A stretch of 9,935 bases of DNA from JAVBLV01 sp031553195 (GTDB taxonomy: Bacteria > Bacteroidota > Bacteroidia > Bacteroidales > P3). The DNA lies in NCBI GenBank assembly GCA_031553195.1, contig JAVBLV010000056.1, positions 1 to 9,935 on the forward strand, written 5' to 3'. The notes beneath the pieces are model-generated. The model was not told the origin of the DNA, did no database searches, and worked only from the letters and a program-made list of their open reading frames with translations. Both the position numbers and the translations under genes were made by a program. Positions 1-6,685 of the stretch are shown piece after piece. Every line of letters starts with the position of its first letter. The stretch's first letter is position 1.

Positions 1-280
1 CCAAACAAGCAATTAAAATAAAAAGCAAACAACCAAAAACAATATTCCCTGAATATTGAAGAGAAACAGAATAATTTAGCGTCATTCCCACCAAAGGGAT
101 TCCTAATGCGATGATAAAAGCAAGCTCTTGCCAAAATGGAAGGATTTTTTTCAATAAGCTTTTCATAGGTTTGAATATTTTAGAAAGTTTGATAAAAAAC
201 GATATTAAGCATGGGTTTATTGCCTTGAAAAATTTTAAATAGTTAAAAATCACATTCTTTTCAGACTCATTTTCTGGCAT
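1..280 (-). CDS. Hypothetical membrane protein, N-terminal part (runs off left edge)
   Basis: An open frame on the minus strand begins with ATG at 280-278 and stays open to the window edge (93 codons). An in-frame TAA lies just upstream of the ATG, so this start is well bounded; a second in-frame ATG at 166-164 is possible. The product begins MPENESEKNVIFNYLKFF and has a basic, phenylalanine-rich stretch up to about residue 45. Two hydrophobic segments follow, around residues 51-65 (ELAFIIALGIPLVGM) and 77-93 (GNIVFGCLLFILIACL), so it is probably an inner-membrane protein. I do not recognise the family. It is divergent from the tetR-type gene, whose operator lies about 80 bp upstream of this start, so regulation by that repressor is possible but not shown. 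The reading frame is clear; the function is unknown. Confidence 0.6.
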   Translation of the reverse strand, partial: MPENESEKNVIFNYLKFFKAINPCLISFFIKLSKIFKPMKSLLKKILPFWQELAFIIALGIPLVGMTLNYSVSLQYSGNIVFGCLLFILIACL

Positions 281-323
281 TTCAGTTATTTAATCTTTTA
301 AAAAGCTGTATTTATACTTAAAA

Positions 324-357
324 TTTTCGTGCCTTTAAAAGAAAATTCATATCTTTG
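324..357 (+). promoter_or_regulatory. Probable Bacteroidetes-type promoter of the TetR gene
   Basis: TATCTTTG at 350-357 matches the Bacteroidetes -7 consensus TAnnTTTG exactly. A T-rich element (TTTTCG, 324-329) lies about 21 bp upstream as a weak -33 box. Transcription would begin near 363-366, inside the palindrome at 361-376. This makes the GTG at 329 upstream of the transcript and supports the ATG at 398 as the real start. Confidence 0.55.
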
Positions 358-360
358 TGC

Positions 361-376
361 AACCAACCGGTTAGTT
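361..376. promoter_or_regulatory. Palindromic operator, probably for the adjacent TetR regulator
   Basis: AACCAACCGGTTAGTT is a dyad with seven of eight base pairs matched around the centre AACC|GGTT; the only mismatch is C364/A373. It begins four bases after the -7 box and covers the expected transcription start, the usual place for autorepression by a TetR-family dimer. Assignment to this regulator is inferred from position and symmetry. Confidence 0.6.
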
Positions 377-397
377 TGTACGTTTAATATAGTATTT

Positions 398-1018
398 ATG
401 AATCCGACAAAAGAACTGATACTACAAAAATCCTTTGCCCTCTTTTTGAAGAAAGGCTACGACGGCGTTTCGATGGACGACATTCAAACGCAGATAGGGC
501 TTTCGCGCGGGGCAATTTATCATCATTTCAAAAGTAAAGAACAGATTTACAAAGAAGTAATTGATAATTACCTTTTGTCGTCGTTGACGGTTTTTCTGGA
601 TATTGCCGGAACAAACCCAAGCACTTTATTGCGAGCCATTGAAGAGAATCTAACGCAACGGAAAATTTTTATCCAAAAACTTCGCAAAATAACAGCCCAT
701 AAAATCGACGACTTTTTCTATTTCAAACTTGCATTTCAGGCAGATGAATACTACAAGGGTTTTTCGCAGAAAATAACTCTTTTGAACAGCAAAGAATTTG
801 AACGTTGGAAAGCGGCCGTATTGCACGCCATTGAAACAGGCGAAATACGAAAAAATTTGGATGCCGATTATGTGGCGCAAATGTTTGTGATGATTCCGCA
901 AGGACTTGGTTTAGCGGCTGCTTTCAACAGCCGGTTGAAAGCCGAAGACTTGAAGGAAGCGTATTTAAAATTTTATAATATCATAAAAACAGAGCCGGAA
1001 ACAAAACCACTTTCTTAA
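398..1018 (+). CDS. TetR/AcrR-family transcriptional regulator
   Basis: A 206-residue protein beginning MNPTKELILQKSFALFLKKG. The N-terminal domain is typical of the TetR family. Helix 1 is followed by GYDGVSMDDI and the helix-turn-helix at about residues 25-46 (IGLSRGAIYHHFKSKEQIY), which contains the hallmark G-x-IYHHFKSK-E motif. The rest is an all-helical ligand or dimer domain of normal length that does not reveal the inducer. An upstream in-frame GTG at 329 would add 23 residues, but it lies before the promoter and is rejected in favour of the ATG at 398. The gene is monocistronic, ends at a hairpin terminator, and has a palindromic operator at its transcription start, so autorepression is likely. 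Its targets could include the divergent membrane-protein gene. The family call is firm; the regulon is unknown. Confidence 0.9.
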   Translation: MNPTKELILQKSFALFLKKGYDGVSMDDIQTQIGLSRGAIYHHFKSKEQIYKEVIDNYLLSSLTVFLDIAGTNPSTLLRAIEENLTQRKIFIQKLRKITAHKIDDFFYFKLAFQADEYYKGFSQKITLLNSKEFERWKAAVLHAIETGEIRKNLDADYVAQMFVMIPQGLGLAAAFNSRLKAEDLKEAYLKFYNIIKTEPETKPLS

Positions 1019-1046
1019 TTGTAGGAACATTCCGGTTTTTATATCG

Positions 1047-1075
1047 ATAGTTTTCTGAAAACTATTCTCGTTTTT
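1047..1075 (+). terminator. Probable intrinsic terminator after the TetR gene
   Basis: ATAGTTT (1047-1053) and AAACTAT (1059-1065) can form a 7-bp stem with a five-base loop. TCTCG and five T residues (1071-1075) follow. It lies 28 bases after the TetR stop codon. The stem is AT-rich, so it is moderate in strength. Confidence 0.5.
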
Positions 1076-1422
1076 GACAAATTTGCTTGACTTCTGAACT
1101 GCACCCGAATTATTTGCAGTTTTGCTAACTATACCCGTACCACTATGAAAGACCTTACAGGTAGTAAGTTTTTGTTCCCTTATTCCGCATTGCAAAAATG
1201 TTTATATGCTATTTGCGCTTATCTCGCACGCCTGTATGATGAACCCACCCCTGTAACTTTCTAATGTTGCAGGGGAACCTATAATTTTCTATTGCCCTTT
1301 CAGGCTTACAATTCATTTATAGTATTTGCTTTCAGTGCACTACAAGATTCATCTTTTGTGCAAAAGCTATTGTTATGCCTAAAACAAAAGTATAATTCAT
1401 TTAATCTCAAACATATAAAAAG
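1076..1422. other. Gene-free leader region before the LRR gene
   Basis: About 350 bases without a convincing gene. The only plus-strand start I examined (ATG 1145, 39 codons, ending at 1264) has no support and runs into the hairpin at 1248-1275. No exact TAnnTTTG box is present. The best promoter candidate is weak: TTTG at 1325-1328 and ATCTTTTG at 1351-1358, 22 bp apart. The sequence CTTTTGTGCAAAAG (1353-1366) is a short dyad close to that position. The region may hold a long 5' leader or a dispersed noncoding repeat; the sequence alone does not decide. Confidence 0.4.
1248..1275 (+). other. Strong RNA hairpin in the LRR gene leader
   Basis: CCCCTGTAAC (1248-1257) and GTTGCAGGGG (1266-1275) pair over ten positions as RNA, with one U-G wobble and an eight-base loop. 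The GC-rich lower stem stands out in AT-rich intergenic DNA. No T-run follows on the plus strand, so it does not look like an ordinary terminator. It could be a structured leader element or part of a repeat. Confidence 0.4.
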
Positions 1423-3618
1423 ATGCAAACAAAAACTCAAATTTCAATATTAATTACATTTTTTCTAACTACTATTTTCGGGCTGCAAGCTCAAAACACC
1501 TATCATTCTGACGACAAAGAAGCCTTGCGCGCTTTTTTGCGACAGCCTTCTGCCGTTTCTGGACGATGTAACATAGAACAATTTTATTTATTAGATACCA
1601 TTAATTGGGTATCTAATGAGGGATGGATAGAAGATATAAGAGGTTTAACATGGAATAGCGACACCCCTAAAAAATTAATAAAAATCAAATGGGGCAGAGA
1701 GCTGAGCTTGTCTGGTGAATTAAATTTAAATCCTTGTATATTACTAACTTATTTGGATATTGGCGACACTAAAGTAGATTCTTTGAAGATCGATTCCTGT
1801 ATAGCATTGGATACTTTATCCTGTTACCGTAGTCAATTGACATCATTAAACCTTTCAGGAAATACAAATTTAACTTTCTTGAGTTGTTTTGGAAATCCAT
1901 TAGATTCATTAGATATTTCTGCAAATACAAATCTAACACTTTTAGGTTGTTCCGGAAATCAGCTTCGTAATTTAGATATTTCATCAAATGTAAATCTAAC
2001 ATATTTAGATTGTTCGAATAATGAATTTTCTGTTTTAAATACATTTTCAAATATAAATTTGGGAACATTAAGATGTAATAATAATCAACTCGCTACTATA
2101 GATCTATCAGGAAATCCGAATTTAACTGGACTATACTGTGAGAATAACCAACTCACTGCTTTAGATGTTTCAAACAACACAAAATTGACAAGTTTGATAT
2201 GTTCTAATAACCTACTTACAAGTTTAAATGTGGAACGGGACACTTTATTATTGTCGTTGAACTGTAGTTCCAATCAACTTTCAGCTTTAGATATTTCAAG
2301 AAATTTTAAGTTATCGAATTTGGTTTGCAGTAATAATCAAATCACCAATTTAGATATTTCTCTAAATCCTGATCTTTATGTATTAGAATGTGAGAACAAT
2401 CTTCTCACAAACTTAGATGCTTCTGCAAATATGCAGTTAGAAATAATAATGTGCAATAATAATCAGATTGAAAATATACGGCTTGGAATTGAGGCATTTT
2501 TGGAATGTCAAAATAATTTATTGAAATTTTCGGCTTTACCAAAAGAAGATTTTTTCTTTGATATTTTTTATGCACCACAAGATACCCTGCAAGGCGGCGA
2601 TATTCCTTATAGTAGAGGTATCGATTTAAGCGCCGAATATGATATTGATGGTAACATTACCACTTTTGAGTGGCACGATATTTCTACGGGAACGGAACAG
2701 CGTGTTACTTTGCAAAACAACAACGGAATATTTAGCTTGGATAATTCCTATATTGGGAAAACTTTGCGTTGCAAAATGCTGAATGGTTATTTCCCTGACT
2801 TTACGTCAGCTCAACCTTTGGTTTATGAAGTTACCATTACAGATGGAACCAATATTCCGGTAACGGGTATTTCTTTAGATGAACATACTTTTTCACTAAA
2901 AGTTGATAGTACAGAAACGTTACTTGCAACTATAACACCCAACAATGCCACCAACCAAAACAAAACTTGGGAAAGCCGTGATGAAAATATTGCCACTGTA
3001 AATAATAATGGTTTGGTAACAGCTATTTCAGAAGGCGGAATTTATATTGTAGTTACTACCCAAGACGGTAATTTCCAAGACAGTTGTTTAGTTACGGTTA
3101 CCGAAGATACTGATATTGCTGTAACAGGCGTAACTTTAAACAAGCGTACTCTTTCACTCAAAGTCGATAGCACGGAAACACTAACTGCAACCATAATTCC
3201 CAACAATGCGACCAACCAAAACAAAACTTGGCAAAGCCGTGATGAGAGTATTGCCACAGTCGATAATAACGGTTTAGTAACAGGAATAGATGTTGGCAGT
3301 ACTTATATTGTTGTCATCACTGCTGACGGTGGATTTCAAGACAGTTGCTTGGTAAGCGTTGAAAAAAATGTTGGAATTAATGATATAGAAAATCAAGCGA
3401 CAACATTTAAAATCTATCCAAACCCGACATCTGGCAAGTTGATTATTGAAAATGAAAATCCGACAACCAAAACAGCTGAACTTTTCGACCTTGCCGGCAA
3501 ACTTTTATCCACATTCAAAATTTCCAATAAGAAAACAGAAATAGAGATTTCTCGTTTACCAAATGGAACGTATCTAATTAAATTAGACAATACAAGTACA
3601 AAAGTGGTGAAACAATAA
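1423..3618 (+). CDS. Secreted LRR / Big_2 protein with T9SS type A sorting domain
   Basis: A 731-residue exported protein. Residues 1-23 are a signal peptide (basic start, hydrophobic core, cleavage near LQA-QN). Residues 26-95 are an N-terminal cap with an LRRNT-like DDKEALRAFL segment. Residues about 129-370 are 21-residue leucine-rich repeats of the form LTxLxCxxNxLxxLDISxN, with a cysteine at the same place in nearly every unit. Residues about 371-477 are an Ig-like linker. Residues 478-650 are two Big_2-like domains of 87 residues. Residues 662-731 are the Por-secretion tail, with YPNPTSGKL near its start and a lysine-rich end (KVVKQ). The tail directs type IX secretion across the outer membrane and is normally cleaved. 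LRR plus Ig domains suggest adhesion or ligand binding at the cell surface; the partner is unknown. The 31-bp palindrome follows 11 bases after the stop. The downstream M1 gene, 50 bases away, may share the transcript. Confidence 0.9.
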   Translation: MQTKTQISILITFFLTTIFGLQAQNTYHSDDKEALRAFLRQPSAVSGRCNIEQFYLLDTINWVSNEGWIEDIRGLTWNSDTPKKLIKIKWGRELSLSGELNLNPCILLTYLDIGDTKVDSLKIDSCIALDTLSCYRSQLTSLNLSGNTNLTFLSCFGNPLDSLDISANTNLTLLGCSGNQLRNLDISSNVNLTYLDCSNNEFSVLNTFSNINLGTLRCNNNQLATIDLSGNPNLTGLYCENNQLTALDVSNNTKLTSLICSNNLLTSLNVERDTLLLSLNCSSNQLSALDISRNFKLSNLVCSNNQITNLDISLNPDLYVLECENNLLTNLDASANMQLEIIMCNNNQIENIRLGIEAFLECQNNLLKFSALPKEDFFFDIFYAPQDTLQGGDIPYSRGIDLSAEYDIDGNITTFEWHDISTGTEQRVTLQNNNGIFSLDNSYIGKTLRCKMLNGYFPDFTSAQPLVYEVTITDGTNIPVTGISLDEHTFSLKVDSTETLLATITPNNATNQNKTWESRDENIATVNNNGLVTAISEGGIYIVVTTQDGNFQDSCLVTVTEDTDIAVTGVTLNKRTLSLKVDSTETLTATIIPNNATNQNKTWQSRDESIATVDNNGLVTGIDVGSTYIVVITADGGFQDSCLVSVEKNVGINDIENQATTFKIYPNPTSGKLIIENENPTTKTAELFDLAGKLLSTFKISNKKTEIEISRLPNGTYLIKLDNTSTKVVKQ
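1807..2535 (+). repeat. 63-bp-period LRR coding repeats (cysteine ladder)
   Basis: About eleven full 21-residue units plus a partial last one are encoded in tandem with a 63-bp period. The consensus is LTxLxCxxNxLxxLDISxNxx. The cysteine column (LSC, LSC, LGC, LDC, LRC, LYC, LIC, LNC, LVC, LEC, IMC, LEC) is unbroken. The 21-residue length with stacked cysteines resembles the cysteine ladder known from Listeria internalin J. Confidence 0.8.
2854..3363 (+). repeat. Tandem duplication of a Big_2-like Ig domain
   Basis: Two in-frame copies begin at 2854 and 3115, exactly 261 bp (87 codons) apart. They share VTGxxL, SLKVDSTETL, ATI-PNNATNQNKTW, SRDExIATV-NNGLVT and GxFQDSCLV. A 21-base stretch at 2950-2970 recurs identically at 3211-3231, so the duplication is fairly recent or kept alike by recombination. 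Confidence 0.8.
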
Positions 3619-3660
3619 ATAGCAATCCAGTGAGGACGTGACTTCAAGTCACGCCCTCAC
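3607..3660. repeat. Direct repeat copy 1, containing a 31-bp palindrome
   Basis: This 54-base segment matches 5082-5136. It starts with the last codons of the LRR gene (GTG AAA CAA TAA) and ends with the palindrome at 3630-3660. The palindrome has arms GTGAGGACGTGACTT and AAGTCACGCCCTCAC around a central C; 14 of 15 pairs match, and the only mismatch is A3636/C3654. It could end LRR transcription as a stem-loop, although no T-run follows. The form is like REP palindromes, but mobility is inferred. Confidence 0.75.
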
Positions 3661-3668
3661 TAAAACTA

Positions 3669-5027
3669 ATGAAATACATGAAGAATTTAATCAACATTCT
3701 GATTTTTACAGTTCTTTCTATGTCGTTTGTACAGGCGCAAGAAAAAACATTAAAAGAACAGACTCAAAATTCTATCAAAATCAACAACTATGATTTAGAT
3801 TTAAAGTTACAAGATTCTATCATAGATATTAAATTAACCATTGTGGCTGAGAAATTTAAAGAAGAGAATCGTTCATATTTCCTTTTGAATGATTCTATAA
3901 AATTTTCTCATGCTACATTGAATGGGCAAAAACTAAACTATGTGCAAAAAAACGATACTATGTTTTTTTCGACCCAAGAAACCCTATTGAAATTTGATTT
4001 GCACTATAAAATAGCATACCCATTGAAAGAAGATTCTTCACCTAAAATGATACTTTGCGATACCAATCAGTTAATTCTTGAACGTTCTTGTCGTTGGTAT
4101 CCGGTATTGTATGATAATTTTGCGCATTACAAGGCAACAGTTTTCATTCCTAATACACACAAGGCTTTTGCGTATGTTCCGGCAGATAATGTTCAGTTAA
4201 ATAAGCACACAAATATTTATTCCTTTAAGCTTTATGACGAAGATATTCCTTTGTTGATAACAAAATCAAATATATTTCAACACAAGAACTTTCAATATAA
4301 CAATGTTGATTTCAATTTTTATATTCTTCCCAAAACAAAGCGCCTTATAGATGTCGTTAATGGCAAACCTGTTTATACTACAGACCCACATCAAATAGAT
4401 TCTTTATGGAATGCTATAGTTAATCGCTCTGTGGAAGCGTTCAAATGGTATAATACCAGTTTATGGGAACTAAAAACTCATAATATAAATTTTGTAGAAA
4501 CATCTATATTTGGAGTGGCTATGGGAATGGGCAACGTTATTATTATGGATAGAGGGTTGATAAACATGGAAACCATAGGTAATACGCTTTTAGCCCACGA
4601 AATTTGCCATTTATGGTTAGGAATACATACGCTGTATAATGCGAGAGGAAGGTGCTTTATGGGCGAATCTATTCCCGAATATGTCAATCTTATGTTTTAT
4701 GAAAACTGGGCAGGACAGGATGCCTTTGAAAAAGCCCTACAGGAAAATCAGGAATGGAACTTCCCTGATTTAACTGTAACCTTCGAACAACTCTTAAATC
4801 AAAGACATAACACCGGCGAACCTTACGCTGCTTTTGTAATTTATGTAAAAGGCCCTACTTTTGTGCATGAGTTTCGGAAATTAATTGGGAAAGAAAAACT
4901 ATTAAAAATCATAAGAGAAACATATTCAGTCCCAAATCAGTTTATTACCTTAGAGGATTTTGAAGAAAAAATCAAGGAAAATGGCTGTTGGAATGAATAT
5001 TTGAAGCTATATGATATAAAGTTATGA
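3669..5027 (+). CDS. Secreted M1-family metallopeptidase (aminopeptidase-like)
   Basis: A 452-residue protein with a signal peptide (residues 1-24, cleavage near VQA-QE). The zinc site is HEICH at residues 310-314 with the third ligand E333, giving the exact HExxH-x18-E spacing of M1 gluzincins; E311 is the catalytic base. GMGN at 286-289 sits where M1 enzymes carry the GxMEN substrate motif but is not a canonical match. YVKG at 392-395 (within YAAFVIYVKGPTFVHEFRKL) matches the conserved C-terminal part of M1 catalytic domains. The N-terminal half would be the beta-rich domain. At 452 residues it lacks the long helical C-terminal domain of classical M1 aminopeptidases. It has no T9SS tail, so it is probably periplasmic or a surface protein by another route. 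ATG 3678 is an alternative start that keeps the signal peptide. Its substrate is likely peptides and is otherwise unknown. Confidence 0.85.
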   Translation: MKYMKNLINILIFTVLSMSFVQAQEKTLKEQTQNSIKINNYDLDLKLQDSIIDIKLTIVAEKFKEENRSYFLLNDSIKFSHATLNGQKLNYVQKNDTMFFSTQETLLKFDLHYKIAYPLKEDSSPKMILCDTNQLILERSCRWYPVLYDNFAHYKATVFIPNTHKAFAYVPADNVQLNKHTNIYSFKLYDEDIPLLITKSNIFQHKNFQYNNVDFNFYILPKTKRLIDVVNGKPVYTTDPHQIDSLWNAIVNRSVEAFKWYNTSLWELKTHNINFVETSIFGVAMGMGNVIIMDRGLINMETIGNTLLAHEICHLWLGIHTLYNARGRCFMGESIPEYVNLMFYENWAGQDAFEKALQENQEWNFPDLTVTFEQLLNQRHNTGEPYAAFVIYVKGPTFVHEFRKLIGKEKLLKIIRETYSVPNQFITLEDFEEKIKENGCWNEYLKLYDIKL

Positions 5028-5081
5028 AATTGTGATAAAACTATGGTTTAAAGACAGAAAATAGAAATGCAAATAAAAATA

Positions 5082-5136
5082 GTGAGACAATAAAATAGCT
5101 AACCAGTGAGGGCGTGACTTCAAGTCACACCCTCAT
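5082..5136. repeat. Direct repeat copy 2, containing a 31-bp palindrome
   Basis: This segment matches 3607-3660 with a one-base gap and few substitutions. Its first bases read GTG AGA CAA TAA, equivalent to the end of the LRR gene. The in-frame codons just upstream would give MQIKIVRQ-stop, like the end of a T9SS tail. The palindrome at 5106-5136 has arms GTGAGGGCGTGACTT and AAGTCACACCCTCAT, with a different lesion from copy 1 (C5113/A5129 plus a G-T end pair). The copies together imply a perfect ancestral palindrome. It may also act as terminator of the M1 gene. Confidence 0.75.
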
Positions 5137-5182
5137 TAACTTTCTAAAAAGTTTCAAAGCTCTTTTTTGTACATGGCCCCCT

Positions 5183-5262
5183 ACTTTTGAACAAAAACCA
5201 ATCATTTATACCGTCACTTTTGAACAAAAAATAGCAATTTACCCCCCTACTTTCAAACAAAA
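5183..5262. promoter_or_regulatory. Three 33-bp-phased direct repeats upstream of the DUF4143 gene
   Basis: ACTTTTGAACAAAA starts at 5183 and 5216, and ACTTTCAAACAAAA at 5249, exactly 33 bp apart (about three helical turns). Each core contains the dyad TTTTG-AA-CAAAA, weakened in the third copy. Each is followed at the same offset by ATTTA or ATTTG, and in the third copy this becomes part of the -7 box. A degenerate fourth unit may lie at 5150-5174, where GTTTCAAA and TTTGTACAT echo the third unit. This looks like an array of protein-binding sites. Confidence 0.6.
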
Positions 5263-5266
5263 TTTG

Positions 5267-5274
5267 TACATTTG
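5267..5274 (+). promoter_or_regulatory. -7 box of the DUF4143 ATPase promoter
   Basis: TACATTTG matches TAnnTTTG exactly and lies 30 bases before the ATG at 5305, giving a leader of roughly 20-25 bases. No TTTG stands at the usual -33 distance; C-rich sequence and the third direct repeat occupy that place. The promoter may therefore need a factor bound to the repeats. Confidence 0.5.
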
Positions 5275-5304
5275 CAATTATAAATCGCTATAAAACAAAC
5301 AGAA

Positions 5305-6633
5305 ATGTTTCAAAGGAATACACTTGAACAATTGCAAAAGTGGGCAGACAAGGAAAATCGCAAACCATTGATATTGCGAGGCGCTCGGCAAGTGGGAAAA
5401 ACAACCCTTATCAATGAATTTTCCAAAAATTTTACAACCTACCTCTATCTCAACTTGGAAGATTCAAATGCCACTACATTATTTGAGTCGGATAAAGATG
5501 TCAATTACGTTTTGTCATCAATCTATCTTTACTGCAACAAGACCAAAGAAAAAGGAAAGACATTATTATTTATTGATGAAATCCAAAATTCACCCAAAGC
5601 AGTAGCTTTGCTTCGCTATTTTTACGAGAAGATCCCCGAATTATTTGTTATTGGTGCAGGTTCTTTACTGGAAAGTTTGATAGATACAAGAATCTCTTTT
5701 CCCGTAGGCAGGGTAGAATATATGGCTGTCCGTCCCTGCTCTTTCGACGAATTTTTGGGCGCCATAGGCGAAACACAACTTAGCAAAGCCCTTAGGTCGA
5801 ATGAAATTCCCGAAACCCTGCATTCCAAAACAATGGATTTATTCAATACCTACACATTGATAGGCGGAATGCCCGAAGTAGTGGCGCATTATGCCAAATA
5901 CAAGGATTTTGTGGCACTGAACGATATTTACGAAACACTTTTGTACGGCTATAAAGATGATGTAGAAAAATATGCTCGGAACGAGACAATGAAACATGTT
6001 ATCCGTTATATTTTACAAGAAGGCTGGGCTTTTGCCGGACAGCGGATATCATTGGCAAATTTTGCAGGCTCATCATACAAAACTCGTGAAATGGGCGAAG
6101 CTTTTCGCACACTCGAAAAAACCATGCTATTGGAATTGGTTTACCCTTCGGTTGGAACAAGTATTCCTCTTATTACAGAGCTAAAACGTTCGCCCAAATT
6201 GTTATGGATAGATGTCGGTTTGATAAATTATTCGGCAAATATTCAAAAAGAAGTCTTTGGCGCCAAAGATATTTTGGACGCTTGGCGCGGACATGTTGCC
6301 GAACAAGTAGTGGCACAGGAATTATTAGCTTCTGATAATAAAATTTCAAATCGAAGAAATTTTTGGGTCAGAGATAAAAAAGGCGCCGATGCCGAAGTCG
6401 ATTTTGTTATCCAACATGATGGGAATGTGATTCCAATTGAAGTTAAATCGGGACACAATGCCAAATTGAAGTCGTTGCATATTTTTATGGACAACGTTGA
6501 GCATGCAACAGCAATAAGAATTTGGTCAAATCCATTTTCAAAGGATAAAGTTAAAACTGTTTCAGGAAAGGAATTTGATTTGTATAATGTACCGTTCTAT
6601 TATGCCGGATTTCTTGATAAAATACTAAAATAG
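5305..6633 (+). CDS. AAA_14 / DUF4143 ATPase with PD-(D/E)XK-like C-terminal region
   Basis: A 442-residue protein, full length for the AAA_14-DUF4143 family. The Walker A motif is GARQVGKT at residues 26-33 and Walker B is LLFIDE (87-92, D91/E92). A sensor-like VIGAGS lies at 115-120, and FPVGRVEYMAVRPCSFDEF (132-150) is the family signature region. The C-terminal half has a predicted winged-helix region. It ends with a nuclease-like arrangement, EVDF (D366) followed by PIEVKSG (E379, K381), which fits a PD-(D/E)XK site. The family's biological role is unsettled; links to mobile DNA and defence have been suggested. The start ATG 5305 directly precedes the conserved N-terminal MFQRNTLEQLQKW. 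The gene is alone in its transcription unit, behind phased repeats that may be autoregulatory sites. No obvious terminator follows. Confidence 0.88.
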   Translation: MFQRNTLEQLQKWADKENRKPLILRGARQVGKTTLINEFSKNFTTYLYLNLEDSNATTLFESDKDVNYVLSSIYLYCNKTKEKGKTLLFIDEIQNSPKAVALLRYFYEKIPELFVIGAGSLLESLIDTRISFPVGRVEYMAVRPCSFDEFLGAIGETQLSKALRSNEIPETLHSKTMDLFNTYTLIGGMPEVVAHYAKYKDFVALNDIYETLLYGYKDDVEKYARNETMKHVIRYILQEGWAFAGQRISLANFAGSSYKTREMGEAFRTLEKTMLLELVYPSVGTSIPLITELKRSPKLLWIDVGLINYSANIQKEVFGAKDILDAWRGHVAEQVVAQELLASDNKISNRRNFWVRDKKGADAEVDFVIQHDGNVIPIEVKSGHNAKLKSLHIFMDNVEHATAIRIWSNPFSKDKVKTVSGKEFDLYNVPFYYAGFLDKILK

Positions 6634-6685
6634 AACGTTCCCTATTTTGTAATCGGGGTGTAGTAATTTTGAGTTATCCTGTCCT

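Noticed and set aside
329..397. GTG start extending the TetR protein by 23 residues
   Set aside because: It lies upstream of the consensus -7 box and the operator, and the TetR domain begins normally at the ATG at 398.
965..1195. 76-codon minus-strand ORF
   Set aside because: It overlaps the end of the TetR gene and its terminator and resembles no family I recognise.
1145..1264. 39-codon plus-strand ORF in the LRR leader
   Set aside because: No ribosome binding site or promoter, and its end runs into the RNA hairpin at 1248-1275.
5183..5262. CRISPR-like array of three repeats
   Set aside because: The repeated core is only about 14 bp with partly conserved spacers, there are just three units, and they lie directly at a promoter with no cas genes.
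5414..6494. Several 62-83-codon ORFs within the DUF4143 gene in other frames
   Set aside because: They are shadows of a strong coding gene with intact motifs and have no independent support.
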